From Pseudoxanthomonas wuyuanensis (GTDB lineage: Bacteria; Pseudomonadota; Gammaproteobacteria; Xanthomonadales; Xanthomonadaceae), in assembly GCF_900215535.1 (NCBI RefSeq), contig NZ_OCND01000004.1, positions 124,001 through 188,000 of the forward strand: 64,000 bases of DNA, written 5' to 3'. The notes under the pieces were generated by a model. The model ran no database searches, was not told the origin of the DNA, and was given only the letters and a program-made list of their open reading frames with translations. Made by a program: the position numbers and the translations under genes. This document shows, in pieces, positions 8,756 through 17,814 of this stretch (within the stretch, counting starts at the first letter, position 1; each line of letters opens with the position of its first letter).

Positions 8756-10165
8756 TCACGCCGATGGACGCCGGGGTTCGCGCAGGAAATAGCGCACCAA
8801 TGCGACCACGAGCCCAAAGAACACACCGAACACGGCCGCCAACGCCAGGTTCAGCGCGAGCCGCGGCGAGTGCGGCCGGCCAGACACATCGGCGGTATCG
8901 ACAATGGTGACGTTGTTGCTGCCGACATCGCCGACCACGCCGATCTCCTTGAATCGCTGCAGCAGTCCGTCGTAGAGCTGGCGGTTGGTGTCGACTTCGC
9001 GCTTGAGCATGTTGTAGCGGATGCTGCGGTTCTGCAGGTCCAGCTCTTCGCTCTTGAGGCGATCGATGCTCGACACGATCAGTTCCTCCTGCAATCGCGC
9101 GGTCTCGTATTCCTTGCGGATCGCTTCGCGGATGTTCGCCACTTCAGCGGCTATCTGCCGTTGCCGCTCGAAGATCTGGCTGTTGAGCCGCTGCATCTCC
9201 GGATAGTCGGGTTTGAAGGTAGGCAGCTTCTGCTGGTATTCCGAGGCCAGCTTGGCCTGTTCCGTGCGCAGGTTCTGCACCAGCGGACTGGACAGCACCT
9301 GCGGCAATCCCAGGCCATCGCCGGTCCTGGCCAACCGCCATCCTGCTTCGGCCTGGATGCGCGCCTGCTGCGCCGAGGCCAGCAGCGCATTCAGTTCGCT
9401 TAGATTCTGCGCCGGCAGCGAAGGCAGCCCTTCGCCGAGCGAGACGATCCTTTCCTCGCCGGAAAATTCCACCAGCTGCTTTTCGGACTGTTCGACGCGT
9501 CCGCGGATTTCGGCCAGACGTTCGGACAGGTACTTGACCGCAAAACTGGAAGCATCCACCCGCCGTTCAAGATTGCTGGCGATGAACGCCTTGGCATAGG
9601 CGTTGGCCACCTTGGCCGAAAGTTCCGGATCGGCCGAGGCGTAGTGAACCCTGACCAGACGCGACGACCGCACCGGCTCGATTTCCAGTCCTGCCAGCAC
9701 CGGCGCAGTCAGCGCAAGTTCCACCGCTTCCTGCACGGTCGGCGAGCCGTCCGGACCGTCCGCGTTCCGCTTCGCGCGGCTGGCGGCCTTGTCGGCGATG
9801 TCCTTGAAGGCCGGATGCCTGGCCAGCTCCGCCTCCCTGATCACGCGACGGGCGAGCGAACGGCTCTGCAGCAATTCGTACTGGGTCTGATAGAAATCGC
9901 GATCGTTCGGCGATTCGGTGGGCATCAGCCCTTCCAGATTGACGACCTTCATCGCGTCGCGTTCGATCTGCAAGGTTGTGGTTGCTCGGAACGTCGGGGT
10001 GATCAGCAAGGTCGCCAGCAGCGCCAATCCCACCGCCAGCAGGGTAATACCAATCACAATCCACCACTGGCCGCGGATCGCGTACCAGTAGTCGTACAGG
10101 CCGGGCTGTGCCGCATGGTCGCCATGCGGCGCGGTTCCAGGTTCGCGGGAGTAGGTCGTGCTCAT
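8756..10165 (-). CDS. gumC: GumC, polysaccharide co-polymerase (Wzz-type)
   Basis: A 469-residue inner-membrane chain-length/export protein. One membrane helix lies at about 34-56 (WWIVIGITLLAVGLALLATL) and a second at about 436-458, enclosing a long periplasmic coiled-coil region (roughly 200-390). It has the Wzz domain, but no C-terminal tyrosine-kinase domain, as in Xanthomonas GumC. With GumB it forms the trans-envelope export and polymerisation machinery. The start at 10165 overlaps the gumB stop as ATGA, indicating translational coupling. Confidence 0.94.
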   Translation of the reverse strand: MSTTYSREPGTAPHGDHAAQPGLYDYWYAIRGQWWIVIGITLLAVGLALLATLLITPTFRATTTLQIERDAMKVVNLEGLMPTESPNDRDFYQTQYELLQSRSLARRVIREAELARHPAFKDIADKAASRAKRNADGPDGSPTVQEAVELALTAPVLAGLEIEPVRSSRLVRVHYASADPELSAKVANAYAKAFIASNLERRVDASSFAVKYLSERLAEIRGRVEQSEKQLVEFSGEERIVSLGEGLPSLPAQNLSELNALLASAQQARIQAEAGWRLARTGDGLGLPQVLSSPLVQNLRTEQAKLASEYQQKLPTFKPDYPEMQRLNSQIFERQRQIAAEVANIREAIRKEYETARLQEELIVSSIDRLKSEELDLQNRSIRYNMLKREVDTNRQLYDGLLQRFKEIGVVGDVGSNNVTIVDTADVSGRPHSPRLALNLALAAVFGVFFGLVVALVRYFLREPRRPSA

Positions 10166-10851
10166 CGATATGCCCGCCAGACCATCACAAATGGGGTGAG
10201 CTCGAGCATGGTCCGCAGCAGCACGCGGGCATCGGAACGATAGACCACCACGATGTCGCCGCCATAGATATCAGGGTCGGGCATTCTGCCGCGCTCGATT
10301 TCCACCAGATCGAACCGGGCCACCATGCGTTGGCCCTGCACGCTGCGGAAGACGACGACATTGCGCCGGCTGGCGACGCTGCTGACCCCGCGGCCCAGCG
10401 CCAGCGCCTGCTGCAGGGTCAGGTGCGAACCCGCCATCGGATAGATGCCGGGCTGGTCGACCGCGCCGCTGACGGTCACCTTCTGGCTGGTGAACTCCTG
10501 GATCAGGATCGAAACCTGCGGGTCCTGCAGATAGCGTTCCCCGTAACGCGCAGCGACCGCCTGCTGCAGTTCGTTGAGGCTCATTCCGGCCGCCTGCACC
10601 ACGCCGATCAGCGGCAGCGATATCCGTCCCTCGTTGTCGACACGCACCTCCCGCTCCAGATCTTCGACCTGGAAGACCTTCACCAGCAGCAGATCGCCCG
10701 GTCCAATCCGGTATTCGGGGCGGCCGAGCGCTTCGCCCAACGGGTCGGCGGGGGGAAGCTCACGCGCGGGGGGAGCGCCGCTGCAACTGGCCAGCAACAA
10801 CAGAGACAACGCAAACGTCACGCAAAGCGACGGGATCCTGCGGATAGGCAT
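10162..10851 (-). CDS. gumB: GumB, outer-membrane polysaccharide export lipoprotein
   Basis: A 229-residue OPX/Wza-type export protein. It begins with a lipoprotein signal peptide ending LASC (Cys 23), then the Poly_export domain (EYRIGPGDLLLVKVFQVEDL near 46-65) and a SLBB-like domain (VSGAVDQPGIYPM). It is the first gene of the gum operon, preceded by 675 bp without genes where the operon promoter must lie. GumB and GumC form the secretion complex. Length and position agree with the Xanthomonas operon. Confidence 0.95.
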   Translation of the reverse strand: MPIRRIPSLCVTFALSLLLLASCSGAPPARELPPADPLGEALGRPEYRIGPGDLLLVKVFQVEDLEREVRVDNEGRISLPLIGVVQAAGMSLNELQQAVAARYGERYLQDPQVSILIQEFTSQKVTVSGAVDQPGIYPMAGSHLTLQQALALGRGVSSVASRRNVVVFRSVQGQRMVARFDLVEIERGRMPDPDIYGGDIVVVYRSDARVLLRTMLELTPFVMVWRAYR

Positions 10852-11526
10852 GTGGGGTGGTTACATCCGGGTCATTGGTGGGGGGACCGCTGCCGGTGAG
10901 GGGCAGGTCGAAACCATCGCGACCAGCTACGCACCATGGCGGCATTACAGTGACACGAAGTGCAATTCGAGAATGCGTCAGCGGGATGGTGTTTTTACTC
11001 AAATTTTCCCTAACCGCTCCTGAAATATCACAATCGAACGCATCCAAACGATGCAGTTGCAATCGGCAACAACTTTGAAAGGAGACATCAGTGCGAAGGA
11101 CGCGTGAAGTCGCGGTTCGCACCACTTCGGTGAAAGCATCGGGCGCAATTGCGATTACCGTGCGCGAACAGGCATTCGCCGGCGCCATCCAGGCAACGCG
11201 TTGCGCTTTTGATTCGTCGTCATGATGTCAGCCCGTACGCGACAGGCCCGTGACGGCGCCATTGGGCGTACGCGTCGGAGGCATCGCCTTGGCCGTTGCC
11301 GACCGCAGGCCGTCGCTGCACGACGGCGAGACGGCGACGGTCATACGAACGGCCACGACAAGAAACGGACAAGACCCGCCGTACAGCGGACATCGCTGCC
11401 GCGGGCCACGAGTTGCTGCCAGGAAATATCGACTACCGGAATGCGATCGCGGTCCGACGCAAGTCCGCCAATGACCGCGGCGGTTATGCCCTGCAGGCAG
11501 AGGCCATGCGGGCTGCGATTCGCGAT
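10852..11526. promoter_or_regulatory. 675-bp gene-free region upstream of gumB, expected gum promoter region
   Basis: No gene is supported here. Short open frames in this stretch lack ribosome sites and sensible composition. The part nearest gumB (about 10985-11075) is comparatively AT-rich, with AAAATTTGAGTAAAAAC on the minus strand, and contains the inverted repeat GTTGCCGATTGCAAC, features expected of the main gum operon promoter and its regulator sites. I cannot place a definite -35/-10 pair. The part nearer tRNA-Pro (11222-11526) holds nothing recognisable. Confidence 0.35.
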
Positions 11527-11603
11527 TGGTCGGGACGGCCGGATTTGAACCGACGACCCTCTGCCCCCCAGGCAGATGCGCTACCAGGCTGCGCTACGCC
11601 CCG
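11527..11603 (-). tRNA. tRNA-Pro (anticodon GGG)
   Basis: A 77-nt cloverleaf including the encoded 3' ACCA. The acceptor arm is CGGGGCG/CGTCCCG, the D arm GCGCAGCCTGGTAGCGC, and the anticodon arm TCTGC-CTGGGGG-GCAGA, whose loop gives anticodon GGG. The T arm contains GGTTCAAATCC. It reads CCC/CCU proline codons. The 3' end faces the gum operon. Confidence 0.97.
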
Positions 11604-11640
11604 AACGATGCGAATCCCCCGTCATTGCGACGGGGCGTGA

Positions 11641-11668
11641 ATTATAGCCGCAATATCGCGGCTGTCCC
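11641..11668 (-). promoter_or_regulatory. Promoter of tRNA-Pro
   Basis: On the minus strand a consensus -10 TATAAT (11646-11641) is preceded by GGGACA (11668-11663, four of six matching TTGACA) with a 16-bp spacer. It lies 38 bp upstream of the tRNA 5' end, a suitable position for a stable-RNA promoter. Confidence 0.6.
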
Positions 11669-11733
11669 AGCGCTTTGGCCGCCGGCCATGGATCTGCCGC
11701 GCTTACCGCCCTGTCCCGCCCCGGGGACGGCGC

Positions 11734-12090
11734 TCAGCGCCGCAGCAGGTGCAGGATTTCTTCCAGCTCCATCCGCACCTGCCTGACGATCTGGTTGCTC
11801 AGCGCCGACTCCTGCCGGGCGCCTTCGCCCTCCAGCCGCAGCCGGGCGCCGCCGATGGTGTAGCCCTGTTCGTACAGCAGGCTGCGGATCTGGCGCACCA
11901 TCAGCACGTCATGGCGCTGGTAGTAGCGGCGGTTGCCGCGGCGCTTGACCGGTTCCAGGCTTGGAAACTCGGTCTCCCAGTAGCGCAGCACATGCGGCTT
12001 GACGTCGCACAGTTCGCTGACTTCACCGATGGTGAAGTAGCGCTTCGCCGGAATCGGCGGTAGTTCTCGGTTACTGCCCGGATCCAGCAT
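11734..12090 (-). CDS. MerR-family transcriptional regulator
   Basis: A 118-residue DNA-binding protein with an N-terminal MerR winged helix-turn-helix ([20 protein letters not shown] near 17-36, then [21 protein letters not shown]) and a short helical C-terminus. It has no cysteine-rich metal-binding loop, so it is of the MlrA/effector-less type rather than a metal sensor. It overlaps the end of ihfA by 20 bp and is translated as the last gene of the thrS-infC-rpmI-rplT-pheS-pheT-ihfA run, a linkage conserved in Xanthomonads. Its targets are unknown, though its closeness to the gum operon makes that an obvious candidate. Confidence 0.88.
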   Translation of the reverse strand: MLDPGSNRELPPIPAKRYFTIGEVSELCDVKPHVLRYWETEFPSLEPVKRRGNRRYYQRHDVLMVRQIRSLLYEQGYTIGGARLRLEGEGARQESALSNQIVRQVRMELEEILHLLRR

Positions 12091-12370
12091 AGGCTTCCAC
12101 GCGCTCCTTGAGTTTCTGCCCCGGACGGAACGTCACCACGGTGCGCGCCGAAATCGGGATTTCCTCGCCGGTCTTGGGGTTACGGCCGGGACGCTGGTTC
12201 TTGCGGCGCAGGTCGAAGTTGCCGAAACCGGACAGCTTGACCTGCCGGCCCTGCTCCAGCGCATCGCGCAGCACGTCGAAATACGCGTCCACGAATTCCT
12301 TGGCTTCGCGCTTGTTCAATCCGACTTCGTCGAACAGGCGCTCGGCCATTTCCGCCTTCGTCAATGCCAT
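12071..12370 (-). CDS. ihfA: Integration host factor subunit alpha
   Basis: A 99-residue HU/IHF-family DNA-bending protein. It has the amino-terminal [20 protein letters not shown] typical of IHF-alpha and the beta-arm region [20 protein letters not shown] containing the Pro that intercalates into DNA. In Xanthomonas literature this gene was once called gumA because it sits beside the gum cluster. It follows pheT by 61 bp in the conserved pheST-ihfA order of gammaproteobacteria. Confidence 0.97.
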   Translation of the reverse strand: MALTKAEMAERLFDEVGLNKREAKEFVDAYFDVLRDALEQGRQVKLSGFGNFDLRRKNQRPGRNPKTGEEIPISARTVVTFRPGQKLKERVEAYAGSGQ

Positions 12371-12431
12371 CGGTCAATCGTCCCCGTGTCTCTTCCAGTC
12401 GATCACTGCCCAGCGCAGCCCGTGGAGCCGT

Positions 12432-14846
12432 TCATCCGCGAATCCTTGCGCCATGTTCCCGGCCGATGGCGGCAACCGCCTCGGACACCACCGTTTCCAC
12501 GTCGCGGTCGGTCAGAGTGCGTGAGTTGTCCTGCAAAATCAAGCCTATAGCAAGACTCTTTTGACCCGATTCGACTCCCTGCCCCACATACCGGTCGAAC
12601 AGCAGCAGATCCCGCAGCAGCGGGCCTGCGGCGGCGCGGACGGTCGCGGCAATCGCGGCCCAGGGCACGTCGTCGGCGACGACGAACGCGAGATCCCGGC
12701 GGACGGACGGGAAGCGGGACAGCTCGGCCGCGCGCGGGACGGCGCGCGCCAGCAGCGGCCCCAGGTCCGCTTCGAACGCAAAGACATCGCCGTCCAGATC
12801 CAGCGCGCGCGCCAGCCGCGGATGCAGCTGGCCGATCCAGCCGATGCGCTGCCCGCCGCGATAGATGTCGGCAGAGCGGCCCGGGTGCGCGAACGGCAGT
12901 TGCGATGGCCGGTACTCCAGCACCGCACCCGCAGCCGCGGCCAGGCTGTCCAGGTCGCCCTTCAGATCATGGAAGTCGACCTTGCGCGACGGCTCGCCCC
13001 ATTGTTCTGCGTGGGCCTCGCCGCAGGCCGTGGCCGCCAGGCGCAGCGTCTCCTCCGGCGCATTTGCCCGGTCCCCGGCCCCCAGTCCCTGGTCCTTGCT
13101 CGCAAATACGTTGCCCAGCTCGAACAGCCGCACGCGCCCCGCCTGGCGCGCGACATTGCGCTGCAGTGCCGACACCAGCCCCGGCAGCAGCCGCGTGCGC
13201 ATCACGCCCAGTTCGGCGCTGAGCGGGTTGGCCAGCGGCACCGCGCCTTCATCTGCGCCCCACAACTGCAGCAGCGCGCTTTCGACAAAGGCGTAGTTGA
13301 CCGTTTCCAGATAGTCGCGCGCCGCCAGTTGCCGGCGCACGGTGGCGGCATCGATCTGGCCTTCGCTGGGCGCCGCGATGCGGGTGGCGCCGCCGGGCAG
13401 CGTGGTCGGGATGCGATCGTAGCCATGGATACGGGCCAGTTCCTCGATCAGATCCTCCTCGATGGCGATGTCGAAGCGACGGCTTGGCGCGGTCACGTTC
13501 CAGCCATCGGCAGTGGCGACCACCTGCATACCCAGGGCGCGCAGGATGCGTTCGATGTCGGCGTCGGCAATCTCGATGCCCAGCACCCGCGCGATGCGCG
13601 CGCGGCGCAGCTCGATGGCAACCGGCTTGGGCAGATGTTCCGGCAACACGGCTTCGATCACCGGCCCGGGCGAGCCGCCGGCCAGTTCGACGATCAGCCG
13701 GGTGGCCACTTCGATCGCCTGCACCGGCAATTGCGGGTCCACGCCGCGTTCGAAGCGGTGGCCGGCATCGGTATGCAGGCCCAGCTTGCGGCCGCGGCCG
13801 ATGATCGCCGATGGAATCCAGTGCGCGGCTTCCAGGAATACATTGCGCGTCGCATCGGTCACCCGGGTGTCGAAGCCCCCCATGATGCCGCCCAGCGCGA
13901 CCGCGCGACCGCCAGGACCGCCCTGGCTGCTGTCGGATACCACCAGGAAATCCTCGCTGAGCGACACCATGCGGCCATCGAGCAGCTTGGTTGTCTCACC
14001 GTCGCGCGCGTGCCGCACCACGATGGGACCTTCCAGCAGATCGCGATCGAAGGCATGCATCGGCTGGCCGAGTTCCAGCATCACGTACTGCGTCACATCG
14101 ACCAGGAAGCTGATCGGGCGAACGCCGCTACGGCGCAGACGCTCGGCCATCCACACCGGCGTAGCCACGCTGGCGTTCACGCCTTCGATCACGCGCCCGG
14201 CGAAGCGCGGCACTTTGGCACCGGCGTCCAGCTCGACCGCCAGCGTGCTGTCGGTCAGCGCCGGCATCGGAGTGGCGTCGAAGGCCACCACCGCGCTGGC
14301 GCAGGCGGCAGCGACATCGTAGGCGATGCCGCGCACGCCGAAACAGTCGGCACGGTTGGGGGTCAACTTGATCTCGATGCTGGCGTCCGGCAGGCCAAGG
14401 TAGTCGGCGACGGGCGCACCGATCGGCGCATCGTCGGGCAGTTCCAGCAGGCCGGATGCATCGGCGTCGATGCCCAGCTCCTTGGCCGAGCACAGCATGC
14501 CGTTGGATTCCACGCCGCGCAGCTTGGCCGCCTTGATGGCGATACCGCCGACATTGGCGCCCACCAGGGCCAGCGGCGCCACCAGGCCCGCACGCGCATT
14601 GGGCGCGCCACAGACGATCTGCAGCGATTGGCCCTGCCCGGCATCGACCTGGCAGATCTGCAGGCGATCGGCTTCGGGATGCCTGACGCAATCGACGATA
14701 CGCGCGACCACCACATTGGCCAGCTCATCGCCCAGCGCAACGACCTCTTCCACTTCCAGGCCGATGGCGGTCAGCATCGCCGCCAGTTCGTCGCGGGAGG
14801 CCTGGGTGGGAACGTGACTGCGCAGCCAGTTTTCGCTGAATTTCAT
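12432..14846 (-). CDS. pheT: Phenylalanine-tRNA ligase beta subunit
   Basis: An 804-residue beta chain of the (alpha-beta)2 phenylalanyl-tRNA synthetase. In order it has an N-terminal EMAP-II-like tRNA-binding domain (about 40-150), the B3/B4 editing region, the B5 domain, the core-like region, and a C-terminal FDX-ACB anticodon-binding domain (SRFPSVRRDLAFVV near 705-718). Length is normal for the family. It is separated from pheS by a 116-bp gap carrying an inverted repeat. Confidence 0.97.
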   Translation of the reverse strand: MKFSENWLRSHVPTQASRDELAAMLTAIGLEVEEVVALGDELANVVVARIVDCVRHPEADRLQICQVDAGQGQSLQIVCGAPNARAGLVAPLALVGANVGGIAIKAAKLRGVESNGMLCSAKELGIDADASGLLELPDDAPIGAPVADYLGLPDASIEIKLTPNRADCFGVRGIAYDVAAACASAVVAFDATPMPALTDSTLAVELDAGAKVPRFAGRVIEGVNASVATPVWMAERLRRSGVRPISFLVDVTQYVMLELGQPMHAFDRDLLEGPIVVRHARDGETTKLLDGRMVSLSEDFLVVSDSSQGGPGGRAVALGGIMGGFDTRVTDATRNVFLEAAHWIPSAIIGRGRKLGLHTDAGHRFERGVDPQLPVQAIEVATRLIVELAGGSPGPVIEAVLPEHLPKPVAIELRRARIARVLGIEIADADIERILRALGMQVVATADGWNVTAPSRRFDIAIEEDLIEELARIHGYDRIPTTLPGGATRIAAPSEGQIDAATVRRQLAARDYLETVNYAFVESALLQLWGADEGAVPLANPLSAELGVMRTRLLPGLVSALQRNVARQAGRVRLFELGNVFASKDQGLGAGDRANAPEETLRLAATACGEAHAEQWGEPSRKVDFHDLKGDLDSLAAAAGAVLEYRPSQLPFAHPGRSADIYRGGQRIGWIGQLHPRLARALDLDGDVFAFEADLGPLLARAVPRAAELSRFPSVRRDLAFVVADDVPWAAIAATVRAAAGPLLRDLLLFDRYVGQGVESGQKSLAIGLILQDNSRTLTDRDVETVVSEAVAAIGREHGARIRG

Positions 14847-14866
14847 TCTGAAATTCCGTGATTCGT

Positions 14867-14958
14867 GATTCGTGATTGGGGATTCGTCAACAATGCTCGT
14901 CTGTCGGGATCCGGGCCGTTTCGGTGCCGCTTCCGCGAATCACCAATCCCGAATCCCG
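14867..14958. repeat. Inverted repeat between pheS and pheT
   Basis: Arms GATTCGTGATTGGGGATTCG (14867-14886) and, on the opposite strand, a near-copy at 14958-14936 reading GGGATTCGGGATTGGTGATT. Each arm is itself a run of imperfect 8-10 bp GATTCG/GATTGG copies. It lies wholly within the pheS-pheT spacer and could form a large hairpin in the operon mRNA. Confidence 0.6.
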
Positions 14959-14962
14959 TGGC

Positions 14963-15964
<1,002 letters not shown>

Positions 15965-15984
15965 TCAGACCTTGAAAGCAACTT

Positions 15985-16126
15985 CTGTGGGAGCGACGCA
16001 AGTCGCGATGGCGCCCCGATTGCCGGTCAGGGTACGCGATGAAGAACGCGCCGCAGCGCGCCCGTATGGTGAACGGCAGGCTGCAATCGCTATCCGGTTC
16101 GCAACCCCAAACCGTCGTTCCCACAG
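15985..16126. repeat. REP-type inverted repeat (GGGAGCGACG family), copy 1
   Basis: The left arm CTGTGGGAGCGACGCAAGTC (from 15985) is matched by an inverted right arm ending GTCGTTCCCACAG (16114-16126). About 100 bp separate the arms, so this is a composite element, not a tight hairpin. Related elements occur at 17054, 37075, 37654 and 45313. Confidence 0.65.
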
Positions 16127-16145
16127 AAAAATATAGTCAAGCCAC

Positions 16146-16179
16146 AAAAAACAATGGGGAAGGACTTGCGCCCTTCCCC
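16146..16179 (-). terminator. Rho-independent terminator after rplT
   Basis: On the minus strand GGGGAAGG-GCGCAAGT-CCTTCCCC is followed by ATTGTTTTTT. It lies 52 bp after the rplT stop and should end, or partly end, the thrS-infC-rpmI-rplT transcript ahead of pheS. Confidence 0.85.
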
Positions 16180-16230
16180 ACGTGTTCGGCGATGGACTGC
16201 CGGTACTGCTTTACGGTGGAGATCGCTGGC

Positions 16231-16590
16231 TTACGCCGCGAGTGCGCCCTTGGCCTTTTCCGCCAGGGCCGCAAAACCGGTCGCGTCATGCACGGCGATA
16301 TCCGCCAGCACCTTGCGGTCCAGGGTGATGCCAGCCTTCAGCAGACCGTTCATGAAACGGCTGTAGCTCAGGCCATTGATGCGGGCCGCCGCATTGATGC
16401 GGGTGATCCACAGCGAACGGAAATTGCGCTTCTTCTGCTTGCGGCCGATGTAGGCGTACTGACCGGCCTTGATGACCGCCTGCTTGGCGACGCGGAACAC
16501 CTTGCGGCGGGCGTTGTAATAGCCCTTGGCCAGGTGCAGGACTTTCTTGTGACGGCGGCGTGCGGTAACGCCACGTTTGACTCGTGCCAT
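16231..16590 (-). CDS. rplT: 50S ribosomal protein bL20
   Basis: A 119-residue basic ribosomal protein with the typical start [20 protein letters not shown] and the conserved RDRRRRKRxFR-like core here reading [20 protein letters not shown]. It binds 23S rRNA early in 50S assembly and, in E. coli, represses its own operon. It follows rpmI by 11 bp. Confidence 0.98.
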   Translation of the reverse strand: MARVKRGVTARRRHKKVLHLAKGYYNARRKVFRVAKQAVIKAGQYAYIGRKQKKRNFRSLWITRINAAARINGLSYSRFMNGLLKAGITLDRKVLADIAVHDATGFAALAEKAKGALAA

Positions 16591-16601
16591 GACTCAGGTC
16601 C

Positions 16602-16799
16602 TCAGAGGTAAGGAAGCATACGGTTCAGACGGCCGCTGTCCTCGGCGCGAATGATATTCGTCGCACGCAGGCCGCGCTTCCGCTTGGTCGCTTTCTTGGT
16701 GAGGATATGGCTACGGTTGGCGTGGCCAGCCTTGAATTTGCCGGAAGCGGTCTTCCGGAAACGCTTGGCCGCCGCCCGGTGGGTCTTGATCTTGGGCAT
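16602..16799 (-). CDS. rpmI: 50S ribosomal protein bL35
   Basis: A 65-residue basic protein beginning [20 protein letters not shown], diagnostic of bL35. It is encoded directly upstream of rplT. The gap to infC is unusually long (440 bp) and filled with repeat hairpins. Confidence 0.98.
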   Translation of the reverse strand: MPKIKTHRAAAKRFRKTASGKFKAGHANRSHILTKKATKRKRGLRATNIIRAEDSGRLNRMLPYL

Positions 16800-17053
16800 T
16801 GCGATGTCCTTGGGAGTTTTATGTCACTGACCTGGGCGGCAGCCTCACCCGATTAAAGGTGGCCACGCTTTCCATCCATGCCCATGCCGGCTTGTAAGTC
16901 GTTGAATCCAGAGAGGAAACCCCGACGGGTCCATCGGCTGCGAACAGCCTCCCGGCGTACCGGGCCGCACATTATGCCCGGGACTGGATTCCCTTGCAAA
17001 TCAGGGGGTTTGGGGCCAGGGATACAGGATTCTTGGCTACGGCAGAAATGCCC

Positions 17054-17127
17054 CTTGTAGGAGCGACGTAAGTCGCGATGAGGCCTTACCGGTAGAGCCT
17101 CATCGCGACTTACGTCGCTCCTACAAG
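17054..17127. repeat. REP-type perfect palindrome (GGGAGCGACG family), copy 2
   Basis: Two perfectly complementary 30-bp arms (17054-17083 and 17098-17127) flank a 14-base loop. The left arm contains TAGGAGCGACGTAAGTCGCG. It lies in the infC-rpmI spacer and would form a very strong stem in the operon mRNA. Confidence 0.9.
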
Positions 17128-17239
17128 AAAGAGAATCCTTTGAACGGCAAGAGCGCCTTGCGGCGCCCCCTCACCCTTTGCCCTCTCCCGCAAACGGGAG
17201 AGGGGAACGGTTGGCGTCAGCGGCCTGCGGCCGCTGACA
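17128..17239. repeat. Hairpins in the infC-rpmI spacer
   Basis: Two further perfect hairpins follow infC. One is GTCAGCGGCC-TGC-GGCCGCTGAC (17216-17238), immediately after the infC stop. The other is CCCTCTCCCG-CAAA-CGGGAGAGGG (17181-17204), a member of a repeat family also present inside folC. Neither has a T run, so they look more like mRNA stabilisers or processing signals than terminators. The rest of the 440-bp spacer (16800-17053) shows nothing recognisable. Confidence 0.6.
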
Positions 17240-17764
17240 TCATTTCTTTTTGGGGGCGATCATCATGACCATCTGGCGGCCTTCCAGGCGCGGGCGCGAC
17301 TCGATGACGATCTCGTCGCCCAGCTCGGCCTCGATGCGCGCGGCCATTTCGCGACCCAGTTCCTGGTGGCTCATTTCGCGGCCGCGGAAACGGATGTTGA
17401 CCTTGACCTTGTCGCCCTCTTCCAGGAAGCGGCGGATGTTGCGCATCTTGATCTGGTAGTCGCCTTCGTCGGTGACCGGCCGGAACTTGAGTTCCTTGAT
17501 CTCGACCTGCTTCTGCTTCTTCTTGGCGGCGTTGGCCTTCTTCTGCGCCTCGAACTTGAACTTGCCGTAATCCATGATGCGGCAGACCGGCGGATCGGCC
17601 TGCGGCTGGATTTCGACCAGGTCCATGCCCGACTCTTCGGCCAATGCCAAAGCTTCGTCGCGCGAAAGCACGCCGACCATTTCGCCATCGGCGCCGATCA
17701 CGCGTACGCGGGGCACGCGGATTTCCTGGTTCTTGCGATTTTGCTTGTTGTCAGGGGTACTGAT
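17240..17764 (-). CDS. infC: Translation initiation factor IF-3, with an ATC start codon
   Basis: A 174-residue IF-3 with the N- and C-domains joined by a basic helix ([15 protein letters not shown]). [15 protein letters not shown] and [17 protein letters not shown] are diagnostic. No ATG or GTG gives a full-length protein. The GTG at 17716 would delete the conserved [15 protein letters not shown] leader of Xanthomonad IF-3. The ATC at 17764 restores it and has TAGGAG eight bases upstream. AUU/AUC starts of infC are the known basis of IF-3 autoregulation, because IF-3 rejects initiation at such codons. It follows thrS by 50 bp. Confidence 0.93.
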   Translation of the reverse strand: MSTPDNKQNRKNQEIRVPRVRVIGADGEMVGVLSRDEALALAEESGMDLVEIQPQADPPVCRIMDYGKFKFEAQKKANAAKKKQKQVEIKELKFRPVTDEGDYQIKMRNIRRFLEEGDKVKVNIRFRGREMSHQELGREMAARIEAELGDEIVIESRPRLEGRQMVMMIAPKKK

Positions 17765-17814
17765 GTTGCAGTCTCCTAGGGGAATCGTGCCGGCCCACCC
17801 GGGCCGGGACTTGC

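Noticed and set aside
11734-12090. Metal-sensing MerR (MerR/CueR type)
   Set aside because: The short C-terminal part lacks the cysteine pair and metal-binding loop.
12561-14861. A 766-codon frame antisense to pheT
   Set aside because: Same reason: it shadows a complete conserved gene and has no protein signature.
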